The notes under the pieces are model-generated. The model was not told where the DNA came from. It worked only from the letters and a program-made list of their open reading frames with translations, and did not search any database. Positions 7,233 to 16,304 of a DNA stretch of 64,000 nt are shown here, in pieces. The translations under genes were made by a program, and so were the position numbers. Within the stretch, counting starts at the first letter, position 1; each line of letters starts with the position of its first letter. The DNA comes from Parvularcula sp964556115 (GTDB lineage: Bacteria > Pseudomonadota > Alphaproteobacteria > Caulobacterales > Parvularculaceae): positions 1 through 64,000 of the forward strand of contig CAZKVC010000003.1 in NCBI GenBank assembly GCA_964556115.1, in the 5' to 3' direction.

Positions 7233-8816
7233 ATGAGCAAAAATGATTTCGATCCCGCCCTTCTCGGTGCCGCCAAGGCATGGCCCTTTCAGGAAGCCAG
7301 CGCGCTGAAGAAGCGCCTCGAGAAGATCGGCAAGAAGGACGGCCTCGTCACCTTCGAGACCGGCTATGGCCCGTCCGGCCCGCCGCATATCGGCACTTTC
7401 GGCGAGGTGGCGCGGACCTCGATGGTGCGGCACGCATTCGAGCAGCTCTGCCCCGCCTACGAGACACGCATCGTCTGCGTTTCGGATGATATGGACGGCA
7501 TGCGGAAGGTCCCGCCGGTCCCCGGTGCCGAGCGCCTGGAGCCCTACCTTCAGATGCCGTTGTCGCGCGTGCCCGACCCGGCGGGCGAAGCGGAGAGCTT
7601 TGCCGCGGCGAACAACGCCAAGCTGCGCGCCTTCCTCGACCGCTTCGGCTTCGACTACGAGTTCGTCTCGGCCACCAGCGCCTATGAGAACGGCACTCTC
7701 GACAAGGCTCTCCTCCGTATGCTGGAGGTCTATGACGAGGTCCTGGACATCATCCTTCCGACCTTGGGCAAGGAACGCCGCCAGACCTATTCGCCGATCC
7801 TGCCGATCAGCCCCGAGACGGGCCGGGTCCTCTATGTGCCGCTCCTTGAGCGCGATGCCACATCGGGCACCATCGTCTATGAAGACGAGGACGGCACCCG
7901 CCGTGAGCACGAGGTGACCGGCGGCAAGGCCAAGCTGCAATGGAAGGCCGACTGGGCGGGGCGCTGGTACGCGCTGGGCGTGGACTACGAGATGGCGGGC
8001 GAAGACCTGACCGAGTCCACACGGCTCTCGTCGAAGATCGTCCGCGCACTGGGCGCCGAGCCCCCCGCCGGTTTCAACTACCAGCTCTTTCTCGACGAGG
8101 AAGGCAAGAAGATCTCCAAGACCAAGGGGAACGGCCTGACCATCGAGGAATGGCTGCGCTACGCCGCGCCCGAGACGCTGCAGCTCTTCAACTTCACCGC
8201 GCCGAAGAAGGCGAAGAAGCTCTATTTCGACGTCATACCGAAGACGGCGGACGAATACTGGACCCATGTGGGCAAATTCGCCGAGCAGGAGGACGCGAAG
8301 AAGGTCGAGAACCCGGCCTTCTTCATCCACCAGGGTGACGTTCCGAACGTGACCCCGCCGGTCAGCTTCGCGCTCCTTCTGAATATCGTCGATGCCTCGG
8401 GCACCTCAGACCCAGAGGTGCTGCGCGGTTTCGTGCAGAAATACCGCCCGGACGCCAGCGCCGATGAGATGACGGCGATGGAGCCGATGCTCGGCTATGC
8501 GGTCAACTACTACCAGGATTTCGTCCTGCCGAAGAAATCCTTCCGTCAGCCGACGGATCAGGAGCGTGCGGCGCTCGAAATGCTGTCCTCGCGCCTCAAG
8601 GAAGTCGGCGAGGGCGAGAGCGAGGACGTCTACCAGACCCTCGTCTTCGACGCCGGCAAGGCGCAGGAGTTCGAGAACATCCGCGGCTGGTTCAAGGGCC
8701 TCTACGAGGTCGTCTTCGGGCAGAGCGAAGGCCCGCGCATGGGCCCCTTCATCGCAATCTACGGCGCGGAAGACACCGCGGCGCTGATCGACAGCGCTCT
8801 GGGCCGGAAAGCCTGA
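7233..8816 (+). CDS. lysK: Lysyl-tRNA synthetase, class I
   Basis: This 527-residue enzyme belongs to the archaeal-type class I LysRS. The HIGH-like signature PPHIGTFGE is near residue 49 and the KMSKS-like loop KKISKTKGNG near residue 295. It charges tRNA-Lys with lysine in the cytoplasm; class I LysRS replaces the class II enzyme in many alphaproteobacteria. ATG 7233 (MSKNDFDPALL) is preferred over an in-frame ATG at 7149, which would add a tail not expected in the family. The MscS gene follows after 4 nt, suggesting cotranscription. Confidence 0.93.
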   Translation: MSKNDFDPALLGAAKAWPFQEASALKKRLEKIGKKDGLVTFETGYGPSGPPHIGTFGEVARTSMVRHAFEQLCPAYETRIVCVSDDMDGMRKVPPVPGAERLEPYLQMPLSRVPDPAGEAESFAAANNAKLRAFLDRFGFDYEFVSATSAYENGTLDKALLRMLEVYDEVLDIILPTLGKERRQTYSPILPISPETGRVLYVPLLERDATSGTIVYEDEDGTRREHEVTGGKAKLQWKADWAGRWYALGVDYEMAGEDLTESTRLSSKIVRALGAEPPAGFNYQLFLDEEGKKISKTKGNGLTIEEWLRYAAPETLQLFNFTAPKKAKKLYFDVIPKTADEYWTHVGKFAEQEDAKKVENPAFFIHQGDVPNVTPPVSFALLLNIVDASGTSDPEVLRGFVQKYRPDASADEMTAMEPMLGYAVNYYQDFVLPKKSFRQPTDQERAALEMLSSRLKEVGEGESEDVYQTLVFDAGKAQEFENIRGWFKGLYEVVFGQSEGPRMGPFIAIYGAEDTAALIDSALGRKA

Positions 8817-8820
8817 CACC

Positions 8821-9960
8821 GTGCAGGAGGGCGAGGCACGGGAGCGGGTCGAGGAGAGCATCGACGCGGTGGAGGAGAGCCTCTCCCCCGCCGCCGAGCG
8901 CACCGCCGCGCTGATCGACCAGGTCTGGGGGCTTCTGCCGCTTCTCCTGGTTGCCATCGTGTCGGTTCTTCTCTTCTGGTGGCTGGGCAGCTTCCTCGGC
9001 TCGCGCCGGGTCCTGACCACCAAGATCTCCCGCGGCAGCGAGCTGATCGAGGAGCTTCTCAAGCGGACAATCCCCCTCGTCTTTCTCCTTCTGGGCGTCG
9101 TCTTCGCCCTGAACATTCTCGACGCGGTGGCGATCCTGTCGGCGATCCTCGGCGCGGCCGGTGTGGTGGGCATCGCGGTGGGTTTCGCCATCCGCGACAC
9201 GATCGAGAACTTCATCGCCTCGGTCATGCTGTCGGTGCGCCAGCCCTTCAGGCCCAAGGACTTTGTCGATATCGACGGCATGAAGGGTGTGGTCGTGAGG
9301 CTGACGAGCCGCGCGACCATCCTGATGACCCTCGACGGCAACCACCTGCGCATTCCGAACGCGCAGGTCTTCAAGGCGATCATCACCAACTACACCCGCA
9401 ACCCCGAACGGCGCATCACCTTCCAGCTCGGCATCGACGCGGAAGACGACCCCCGCGCCGCGATGGATGCAGGCATCGGCAAGCTGCGCGACCTTGGCTT
9501 TCCGCTGAACGATCCGCCGATCACTGCCTGGATCGAAGAGGTCGGCGACAGCAACATCCTCATCACCTACGCCTTCTGGATCGACCAGAACGAGACCGAC
9601 TTCCTCAAGGCGAAATCCGCCGCCATCCGCATCGTCAAGATGACCCTGGAAGATGAGGGCTTCACCCTTCCCGAGCCGATCTACCGGCTGCGCATCGACC
9701 AGATCCCCGAGGCCCTCACCGCGGTCGTCCACCAGAGCGAAGAACCCTTCAAGCCGGGCCCGCCGAAGAAGCCCTCGCCGAAAGCGGAGATTGAAGCGGA
9801 GGACACCTCCCCCGACCGCTCGATCGAGGAGAAGGTGGACGAGGACCGGGCCGTCGCAGGGGTCGACGACCTTCTCGACGAGGACAAGCCGACCGAGTTC
9901 GGCGACGATCCCGACGAGCCGCCGCGAACCCGCAGGTCGGACCCATCCGGACGCGCCTAG
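8821..9960 (+). CDS. Mechanosensitive ion channel, MscS family
   Basis: The 379-residue protein starts with GTG. It has an N-terminal helix, three hydrophobic segments (about residues 38-60, 80-100 and 105-130), and the MscS pore/beta domain marked by GAAGVVGIAVGFAIRDTIENF and RPFRPKDFVDIDG-like sequence. The C-terminal 70 residues are acidic and Pro-rich, probably disordered. It should gate ions during hypoosmotic shock in the inner membrane. It starts 4 nt after lysK. A dispersed palindromic repeat follows its stop codon. Confidence 0.9.
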   Translation: MQEGEARERVEESIDAVEESLSPAAERTAALIDQVWGLLPLLLVAIVSVLLFWWLGSFLGSRRVLTTKISRGSELIEELLKRTIPLVFLLLGVVFALNILDAVAILSAILGAAGVVGIAVGFAIRDTIENFIASVMLSVRQPFRPKDFVDIDGMKGVVVRLTSRATILMTLDGNHLRIPNAQVFKAIITNYTRNPERRITFQLGIDAEDDPRAAMDAGIGKLRDLGFPLNDPPITAWIEEVGDSNILITYAFWIDQNETDFLKAKSAAIRIVKMTLEDEGFTLPEPIYRLRIDQIPEALTAVVHQSEEPFKPGPPKKPSPKAEIEAEDTSPDRSIEEKVDEDRAVAGVDDLLDEDKPTEFGDDPDEPPRTRRSDPSGRA

Positions 9961-9967
9961 CCGGCTA

Positions 9968-10013
9968 GAGCATTTTCCGACCAAGTGGGCACCGGTTGGG
10001 CGTTAGAAAATGC
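9968..10013. repeat. Dispersed alphaproteobacterial palindromic repeat
   Basis: GAGCATTTTC and GAAAATGC form the ends of a 46-bp imperfect palindrome with a central CAAGTGGGCACCGGTTGG. Closely similar elements are familiar as intergenic repeats in Rhizobiales and relatives; this comparison is from memory. It starts 8 bp after the MscS stop and may act as a transcript terminator or mRNA end structure. Confidence 0.7.
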
Positions 10014-10397
10014 GACCGATGAAAAGAAGCTAGGGTCAATTCGATCAGAATCGCCCCTAGCACTCGGCCAGAGGGAGTGCTCGCGAAAGTTGTGTTCGGG
10101 ACGCAACAGCCCTGAACCTAACCAATTTGTTCAGAATACGTGGCTTGCCGCGCCTTCGCGCCTTGCCGCACCATCCTATATCTAGGGTAGGGTTCCGCGA
10201 GCCGAAAGATGCGCAGATCCGGTCGATCGTAGCCGGTTCTGACGCAAACCATTTACCATTCGCGGCTAACCTGGAGGTGCCGCCACGCCCATGGCGGGTG
10301 CGGCGGCCCCAAGTGCGTAGCGCTATGGCGGGAAATCAGGCGCGCCCGCCGAAGGATGAGTGCCGGGGCCGAATGGCCTTGGCGGATCGGGTGGCAA
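10014..10397. other. Gene-free region upstream of prkA
   Basis: About 384 bp separate the palindromic repeat from the prkA start. The stretch around 10120-10140 is AT-richer than the surroundings and could hold the prkA promoter, but I could not assign clear -35 and -10 boxes. Short open frames here have neither a family resemblance nor ribosome binding sites. Confidence 0.5.
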
Positions 10398-12356
10398 ATG
10401 AGCATGACGATGACGGACAATCTGGATGTCTTCGATGCCTTCGCGGAAGGCTATGAACGGACCAAGCATGAAGAGATGAGCCTGCGGGACTATCTCCTCG
10501 CATGCCGCGACGATGTCATGATGTATGCTTCCCCTGCGGAGCGCATGGTCAAGGCGATCGGCGAGCCGCAGTTCGTGGACACCTCCAAGGACCCCCGCCT
10601 GAGCCGCATCTTCTTCAACCGGACCATCAAGCGCTACAAGGCCTTCGCAGGCTTCTACGGCATGGAAGACACGATCGAGCGGATCGTCGGCTATTTCCGC
10701 CACGCCGCCCAGGGCCTCGAGGAGAAGCGCCAGGTTCTCTATCTTCTCGGCCCCGTCGGAGGCGGCAAATCGTCACTCGCCGAGCGGCTGAAGGACCTGA
10801 TGGAAGAGTACCCGATCTACGTGCTGAAAGCCGGTGACGAGCTGTCCCCGGTCTATGAAAGCCCCCTCGGCCTCTTCCAGTCGGACGATCTCAAGGCGCT
10901 TCTCGAAGAAAAATACGGCATTGAGCGGCGCCGCCTGACCGGCATCATGAGCCCTTGGGCGGTCAAGCGGCTGGATGAGTTCGGCGGCGACATCTCGAAG
11001 TTCTCGGTGGTCAAGCTCTATCCGAGCAAGCTGCGCCAGGTGGCGGTCTCGAAGACCGAGCCGGGCGACGAGAACAACCAGGACATTTCCGCCCTGGTCG
11101 GCAAGGTCGACATCAGGAAGCTCGAGCATTTCAGCCAGGATGACACCGACGCCTATTCCTATTCGGGCGGTCTGTGCCATTCGAACCAGGGGCTTCTCGA
11201 ATTCGTCGAGATGTTCAAGGCGCCGATCAAGGTCCTCCACCCGCTGCTGACCGCAACACAGGAAGGCAACTATGTCGGCACCGAGAGCCTCGGCCCGATC
11301 CCCTTCCAGGGTGTGATCCTGGCCCACTCCAACGAAAGCGAGTGGCAGGCCTTCCGCAACAACAAGAACAACGAGGCCTTCCTCGACCGGATCTCGGTGG
11401 TCAAAGTGCCCTACGCGCTGCGTCCTACCGAGGAGACGGCGATCTATGAGAAGCTTCTGAAATCTTCCGAGCTCAAGGCTGCTCCGTGCGCGCCTGAGAC
11501 CCTGCCCATGCTGGCCCGCTTCTCGGTCCTCACCCGGCTTCGCGAGCACGAGAACTCGAACCTCTACTCCAAGATGCGGGTCTATGACGGGGAGAAGCTG
11601 AAGGATACGGACCCCAAGGCGAAGAGCCACCAGGAATACCGCGACGCCGCCGGTGTCGACGAGGGCATGGACGGTATCTCCACCCGCTTCGCATTCAAGG
11701 TTCTCTCAGAGACCTTCAATTTCGATACGGAGGAAGTCTCGGCTGACCCCGTGCACCTGATGTATGTCCTCGAGAACGCCATCAAGCGGGAGCAGTTCCC
11801 CGACGAGACCGAGAAGAAATATCTCGAGTTCATCAAGGCCGAGCTCGCGCCGCGCTACGCCGACTTCATCGGCAAGGAGATCCAGAAGGCCTATCTCGAA
11901 AGCTATGGCGAGTACGGACAGAACCTCTTCGACCGGTACATCTCCTACGCCGATGCGTGGATCGAGGACCAGGACTTCAAGGATCCAGACACCGGTCAGC
12001 TTCTCGACCGCAACACGCTGGATCAGGAGCTTTCGAAGATCGAAAAGCCGGCCGGCATCGCCAACCCCAAGGACTTCCGGAACGAGGTGGTGAAGTTCGC
12101 CCTTCGCGCCCGGGCGGCCAATGGCGGCACGAACCCCTCCTGGACGAGTTACGAAAAGCTCCGCCGGGTGATCGAAACGCGGATGTTCACCCAGGTCGAA
12201 GACCTGCTGCCGGTGATCTCCTTCGACTCGAAGAAAGACAGCGACACGGCCAAGAAGCACGACGACTTCGTCGACCGGATGGAGGAGCGCGGCTACACCG
12301 GCCGCCAGGTCCGCCGCCTTGTCGAATGGTACATGCGGGTCAACAAGGCGGGCTGA
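10398..12356 (+). CDS. prkA: PrkA-type serine protein kinase / AAA+ protein
   Basis: The 652-residue product is the expected size for PrkA (YeaG). It has the AAA_PrkA domain with Walker A GPVGGGKSS near residue 118 and the family's characteristic YSGGLCHSNQGLLEFVEMFK segment. PrkA proteins are linked to stress, starvation and sporulation responses, and some have ATP-dependent protease rather than kinase activity. ATG 10398 is used; ATGs at 10404 and 10410 are also possible. The usual partners YeaH (DUF444) and SpoVR/YcgB do not follow; purU does, after a terminator. Confidence 0.92.
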   Translation: MSMTMTDNLDVFDAFAEGYERTKHEEMSLRDYLLACRDDVMMYASPAERMVKAIGEPQFVDTSKDPRLSRIFFNRTIKRYKAFAGFYGMEDTIERIVGYFRHAAQGLEEKRQVLYLLGPVGGGKSSLAERLKDLMEEYPIYVLKAGDELSPVYESPLGLFQSDDLKALLEEKYGIERRRLTGIMSPWAVKRLDEFGGDISKFSVVKLYPSKLRQVAVSKTEPGDENNQDISALVGKVDIRKLEHFSQDDTDAYSYSGGLCHSNQGLLEFVEMFKAPIKVLHPLLTATQEGNYVGTESLGPIPFQGVILAHSNESEWQAFRNNKNNEAFLDRISVVKVPYALRPTEETAIYEKLLKSSELKAAPCAPETLPMLARFSVLTRLREHENSNLYSKMRVYDGEKLKDTDPKAKSHQEYRDAAGVDEGMDGISTRFAFKVLSETFNFDTEEVSADPVHLMYVLENAIKREQFPDETEKKYLEFIKAELAPRYADFIGKEIQKAYLESYGEYGQNLFDRYISYADAWIEDQDFKDPDTGQLLDRNTLDQELSKIEKPAGIANPKDFRNEVVKFALRARAANGGTNPSWTSYEKLRRVIETRMFTQVEDLLPVISFDSKKDSDTAKKHDDFVDRMEERGYTGRQVRRLVEWYMRVNKAG

Positions 12357-12380
12357 TCGTTCGCTTTCAACCGAAGAGAA

Positions 12381-12410
12381 GGCCGGGTCTTGCGCCCGGC
12401 CTTTTTCTTT
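12381..12410 (+). terminator. Intrinsic terminator after prkA
   Basis: GGCCGGG (12381-12387) pairs with CCCGGCC (12395-12401) over a 7-nt loop and is followed by TTTTTCTTTT. This is a classical Rho-independent terminator 24 bp downstream of the prkA stop. Confidence 0.9.
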
Positions 12411-12450
12411 TGCGACACTACGGCCCGGGGCAAGAAAGAGGGGCATCTCC

Positions 12451-13296
12451 ATGGATCAGGTCTTGCGGACGGCAAGTGCCGACGGCGTCGGTATTCTGGC
12501 AGCGATTACAACATTCCTGGCCGAGCGGGACCTGAACGTGACCGAGGCCCATGACTTCGTCGATCCGGCGGCGGGGCGGTTCTTCACCTGGATCAAGTTC
12601 TCCGCGCCGGAAGGTTTCTCCGCCGAAGCCTTCGGGGGCGCCTTCGGTGATGTTGCGATGCGCCGCGATCTCGCATGGAGCCTCAAGCCGGCGGACTACC
12701 GCCCGCGCACCATCGTCATGGCATCGAAGATGGACCACTGTTTGAGCGACCTTCTCTTCCGCCACCGCAGCGGCAAGCTGGGCGCGTCAATCGAGGCGGT
12801 GGTCTCGAACCACGAGGATGCGCGCTGGCATGCGGAGCGGCACGACATCCCCTTCCGCCACATTCCGGTGACAGGTGACACCAAACCCGAGGCCGAGGCG
12901 GCGCTGCGCTGCTTGATCGAAGAACAGGGCATCGAACTCGTTGTCCTCGCCCGCTACATGCAGGTGCTCTCGGACGACCTCTGCCGCTTCCTCAGTGGAC
13001 GGTGCATCAACATCCACCACTCCGCCCTGCCGAGCTTCAAGGGCGCGAAACCCTATCACCAGGCCTACGCGCGGGGGGTCAAGATGATCGGGGCCACGGC
13101 GCATTACGTGACTGCCGCCCTCGATGAGGGGCCGATCATCGCGCAGGAGGCGGTCAGCGTCGATCACCGCGCCACCGCCGAGCGTATGGTGGAGATGGGT
13201 CAGGACATCGAAGCGCGGGTTCTCGCCCGGGCGGTCAAGGCCCATGCCGAAGGCCGGGTCTTCCTGAGCGGTATGCGGACGGTGGTCTTCGAATGA
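12451..13296 (+). CDS. purU: Formyltetrahydrofolate deformylase
   Basis: The 281-residue enzyme hydrolyses 10-formyl-THF to THF and formate, balancing one-carbon pools and feeding formate to purine synthesis. An N-terminal ACT domain (about residues 1-80; ADGVGILAAITTFLAE) precedes the formyl-transferase fold. The fold's catalytic residues are visible in INIHHSALPSFKGA (Asn/His) and AHYVTAALDEGPII (Asp). AAGAAAGAGG precedes ATG 12451. It is monocistronic between the prkA terminator and a convergent peptidase. Confidence 0.92.
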   Translation: MDQVLRTASADGVGILAAITTFLAERDLNVTEAHDFVDPAAGRFFTWIKFSAPEGFSAEAFGGAFGDVAMRRDLAWSLKPADYRPRTIVMASKMDHCLSDLLFRHRSGKLGASIEAVVSNHEDARWHAERHDIPFRHIPVTGDTKPEAEAALRCLIEEQGIELVVLARYMQVLSDDLCRFLSGRCINIHHSALPSFKGAKPYHQAYARGVKMIGATAHYVTAALDEGPIIAQEAVSVDHRATAERMVEMGQDIEARVLARAVKAHAEGRVFLSGMRTVVFE

Positions 13297-13321
13297 CCAC
13301 CATCCGCGGGCTTCCGCCGTC

Positions 13322-15451
13322 TCAGCGGTTGCCCACCGCCTCGCCGTCACCGCCAGCTTCGGCCTGATCGGTAGAGGCCTTGGCAGGGTCGTAGCGGTCG
13401 AACCATTCGCGCAGGATAAGGTTCGTGCGCAGATAGTTGGAGGGGACTGACCGGGTGCCGTGATACTCGTTCGGCATCGGCACCAGCATGGTGTCCACGC
13501 CCTGGATCTTCAGCGCCGCGTAGAACGCCTCGGCCTCTTCGATCGGCGTGCGAAGGTCATCCGTTCCCGTCATCAGGAGGGTCGGGGTGGTCACATTGCC
13601 CACATGCATGAGAGGCGAGTTCTCGAGCCACGGCTCGGGATCTTCCCAGAAAGGTGCCGGGAAGAAGTTGTAGAGCCATGCGACAACGTCCGTGGTGCCG
13701 GACATGCCGATCCAGTTCGTGACCGGGCAAAGCGCCGCCGCAGCCGCGAAGCGGTCCGTCTTGCCGACGATCCAGCTCGTCAGCACACCGCCGCCCGAAC
13801 AGCCCGTGACGAACATGCGGTCGTCGTCGACATAGCCTTCATCGAGGACGTAATCGACCGCGTTCATCAGGTCCGCGTAGTCTACCGGGCCGGGATAGCG
13901 GTGCTGGATCGCGTTGACGAAATCGTTCCCGTACCCCGTCGATCCGCGCGGGTTGATGTAGAGGACGACATATCCGCGTGCGGCGAATTCCTGAAAGGTG
14001 AAATTGAAGCCCGTATTGTACATCGCATGGGGACCGCCGTGGATCGAGAGGAGGAGCGGGTATTCCTCGTCCTCGTCGAAGAAAGGCGGCTTCACGACCC
14101 AGCCCTGAACCCTTGCGGTCTCCCCGGTTTCCGCTTCGCTCTCGAACCAGATCTCCTCGACCTCGCCCAAGGTCTTGCCCATCAGGATGTCCTCGTTGAC
14201 GTCCGTCAGAAGACTGATCTTCCAGTCCCGGCCCGCATCTGCGACCGCCACGGCGGGCGGGTCCTGCGGGGCGCTGTGGATCAGCGTCAGATCGCCGTCC
14301 TTCGAGATACCGTTGAGGCTCAGCATATGCTCGCCTTCGGTCAGGGCGCGGACGCGGCCGCGCATATCGGCGGAGTAGACCTGCCGCGCGCCTTCCTTGT
14401 TCATGGTGAAGAAGATCCGCCCGCCATCGGGGACCCAGTGAAGCTCGCCCGGCGCATCGGCGAGATCGGAGGTCAGCGCCTCCGGCTCACCGCCCTCCGC
14501 GCCGATCACCCAGAGATCGGCGATGGGGTAGGAGCGGTCGTGCGCTTCATAGCCGGTATAGGCGATGGTCTCGCCATCAGGGGAGTAAGCGGGCGAGCCG
14601 AAGGTGCCATTCCCTTCCGTCAGTTGGCGGATCTCTCCGCTTTCGACGTCGATCGTGTGGATGTGGCTTTCGAAGTAGTGCGGCGCTTCGACCGGCTTTC
14701 CGGGTCCGTCAAAGGCGATCCGGCGGCTATCAGGCGACCATGAAAGCGCGGGCGAGCCTGCGATGGCGCCGATGCCGCGAAGGCCCACATTCCATTCGCC
14801 CTTAGTCAGCTGGCGGGGTGTTCCGCCCTCGGAGGGGACGACGAAGAGATGGTCGTAGCCGCCATTGGTGTAGCCCACCCGGTCCTGCCGGTAGTGCAGC
14901 GTGTCGATATAGACCGGGTCTTCCTTCCACTTCGCCCCCTCGGGCCGCGCCGGAAGGGTGATCGACATGGCAGGCTCGCCCTTGGTCCGGGCAACGAAGG
15001 CGATGCTTTCGCCATCCGGGGACCAGGCCATGGAGCGCGGCGCGAATTCGGAACTCGTCACCTGGGTGAGAAGCCCTTCGCCGTCCATGCTGCGCAAGAA
15101 GATCTGCGGCTTGTCGTTGTCGTCGGCCTTGACGAAGGCGATGCGCCCACCGTCCGGTGACCACAGGGCGTTGCCGCCTTCCATGAGCTGACGCTTGTTG
15201 CTGCCGTCCGCATCCATCAACCAGAGGGTCGTGACCCGCTCGTCGTTCATCGCGTCAATGCGCTGGCGGGCGAAGAGGATGGTTTCGCCGTCGGGCGAGA
15301 TCTGGGCGTTCGAGACGGTCTCGAAATCGAGGTAGTCGGCGAGTTGGAGGACATCCTCCCCGCTGTCGTCCTGCGCGGTGGCAGGCTGGGCCGGGAGCAG
15401 GAGGCCCCCGGCGAGAAGAGCTGCGACGGGACTAAGCCATGGCTTGGGCAT
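13322..15451 (-). CDS. Secreted S9 family peptidase (acylaminoacyl/dipeptidyl peptidase type)
   Basis: The 709-residue exported serine peptidase begins with a signal peptide (to about residue 27, cleavage near ATA-QDD). It continues with a beta-propeller built of TolB/PD40-type repeats (WSPDGGRIAF, WSPDGESIAF, YSPDGETIAY). The C-terminal alpha/beta-hydrolase domain has nucleophile Ser552 in GCSGGG, Asp in GTDDLRTP and His in EYHGTRS. AAGGAGG lies 7 nt before ATG 15451, so an upstream in-frame start is rejected. It probably degrades oligopeptides in the periplasm or outside the cell. Confidence 0.92.
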   Translation of the reverse strand: MPKPWLSPVAALLAGGLLLPAQPATAQDDSGEDVLQLADYLDFETVSNAQISPDGETILFARQRIDAMNDERVTTLWLMDADGSNKRQLMEGGNALWSPDGGRIAFVKADDNDKPQIFLRSMDGEGLLTQVTSSEFAPRSMAWSPDGESIAFVARTKGEPAMSITLPARPEGAKWKEDPVYIDTLHYRQDRVGYTNGGYDHLFVVPSEGGTPRQLTKGEWNVGLRGIGAIAGSPALSWSPDSRRIAFDGPGKPVEAPHYFESHIHTIDVESGEIRQLTEGNGTFGSPAYSPDGETIAYTGYEAHDRSYPIADLWVIGAEGGEPEALTSDLADAPGELHWVPDGGRIFFTMNKEGARQVYSADMRGRVRALTEGEHMLSLNGISKDGDLTLIHSAPQDPPAVAVADAGRDWKISLLTDVNEDILMGKTLGEVEEIWFESEAETGETARVQGWVVKPPFFDEDEEYPLLLSIHGGPHAMYNTGFNFTFQEFAARGYVVLYINPRGSTGYGNDFVNAIQHRYPGPVDYADLMNAVDYVLDEGYVDDDRMFVTGCSGGGVLTSWIVGKTDRFAAAAALCPVTNWIGMSGTTDVVAWLYNFFPAPFWEDPEPWLENSPLMHVGNVTTPTLLMTGTDDLRTPIEEAEAFYAALKIQGVDTMLVPMPNEYHGTRSVPSNYLRTNLILREWFDRYDPAKASTDQAEAGGDGEAVGNR

Positions 15452-15554
15452 GAATGGGCCTCCTTCCGGCAATACCAGAAGGCGAGCCTAGGCCCCGCGA
15501 CGAAACAATGACAGACGCGGTACTGCTATTGGTTACCTTATCCGCGCGCCGTGC

Positions 15555-16085
15555 TCAGGCTTTCTTGGCATTCTCGATGCCTTCGCGGATCAGCCGTTCG
15601 GCCTCTTCCTTGCCGCGCCACTCGATGACCTTGACCCATTTGTTGTCCTCGAGGTCCTTGTAGTGGTTGAAGAAATGCCAGATCCGCTCAAGCAGCGTGG
15701 GCTGGACGTCTTCATAGGTCTTGATGTTGTCGTAGAAGCGCGTGAGCTTGGGGTGCGGCGCGGCGAGGATCTTCTCGTCGATCCCGGCCTCGTCTTCCAT
15801 CATCAGCACGCCGATCGGGCGGGCGCGAAGGACGCAGCCCGGCACCAGTGGGCGGTTGCCAAGGCACATGACATCCACCGGGTCGCCGTCGCCCGAAAGC
15901 GTGTGCGGCATGAACCCGTAATTGCAGGGGTAGCGCATCGAGGTGTAGAGGAAGCGGTCGACGAAGATCGCCCCCGATGGCTTGTCGAACTCGTATTTGA
16001 TCGGCTCGTTGCCGAGGGGGACTTCGATGATGACGTTGATGTCCTCGGGGACGTTCTGGCCGGGGGAGACTTCCGAGATCTGCAT
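15555..16085 (-). CDS. ppa: Inorganic pyrophosphatase
   Basis: The 176-residue product matches family I soluble pyrophosphatase. The landmarks are IIEVPLGNEPIKYE, the YPCNYGFMPHT motif and the signature DGDPVDVM with its metal-binding Asp residues. It hydrolyses PPi in the cytoplasm and drives biosynthetic reactions forward. It is divergent from the glutaminase gene. Confidence 0.96.
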   Translation of the reverse strand: MQISEVSPGQNVPEDINVIIEVPLGNEPIKYEFDKPSGAIFVDRFLYTSMRYPCNYGFMPHTLSGDGDPVDVMCLGNRPLVPGCVLRARPIGVLMMEDEAGIDEKILAAPHPKLTRFYDNIKTYEDVQPTLLERIWHFFNHYKDLEDNKWVKVIEWRGKEEAERLIREGIENAKKA

Positions 16086-16304
16086 GGTCGAACCTTTTCC
16101 ATGGGGCCCTTCGCGCGGGGGCCGCGGATGTCTTGGCCGCGCCGGGAAGGACCGATTGAAGCTGGGCTTTCCTCTGCCGCATTTGGTTGCGGTGCAAAAG
16201 AGGGGATCGACGAATGGCTAACATCGAAGCCGTTCCGCTTGACGCCGGGCCTGAGCCTTGGGAACGGCTCCCTTGCGTATGAGCGAAGGGAAAGGCGAAG
16301 CGCT

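Noticed and set aside
15663..16304. N-terminal extension of the glutaminase reading
   Set aside because: It runs antisense through ppa. The family N-terminus and AAAGG support ATG 16305.
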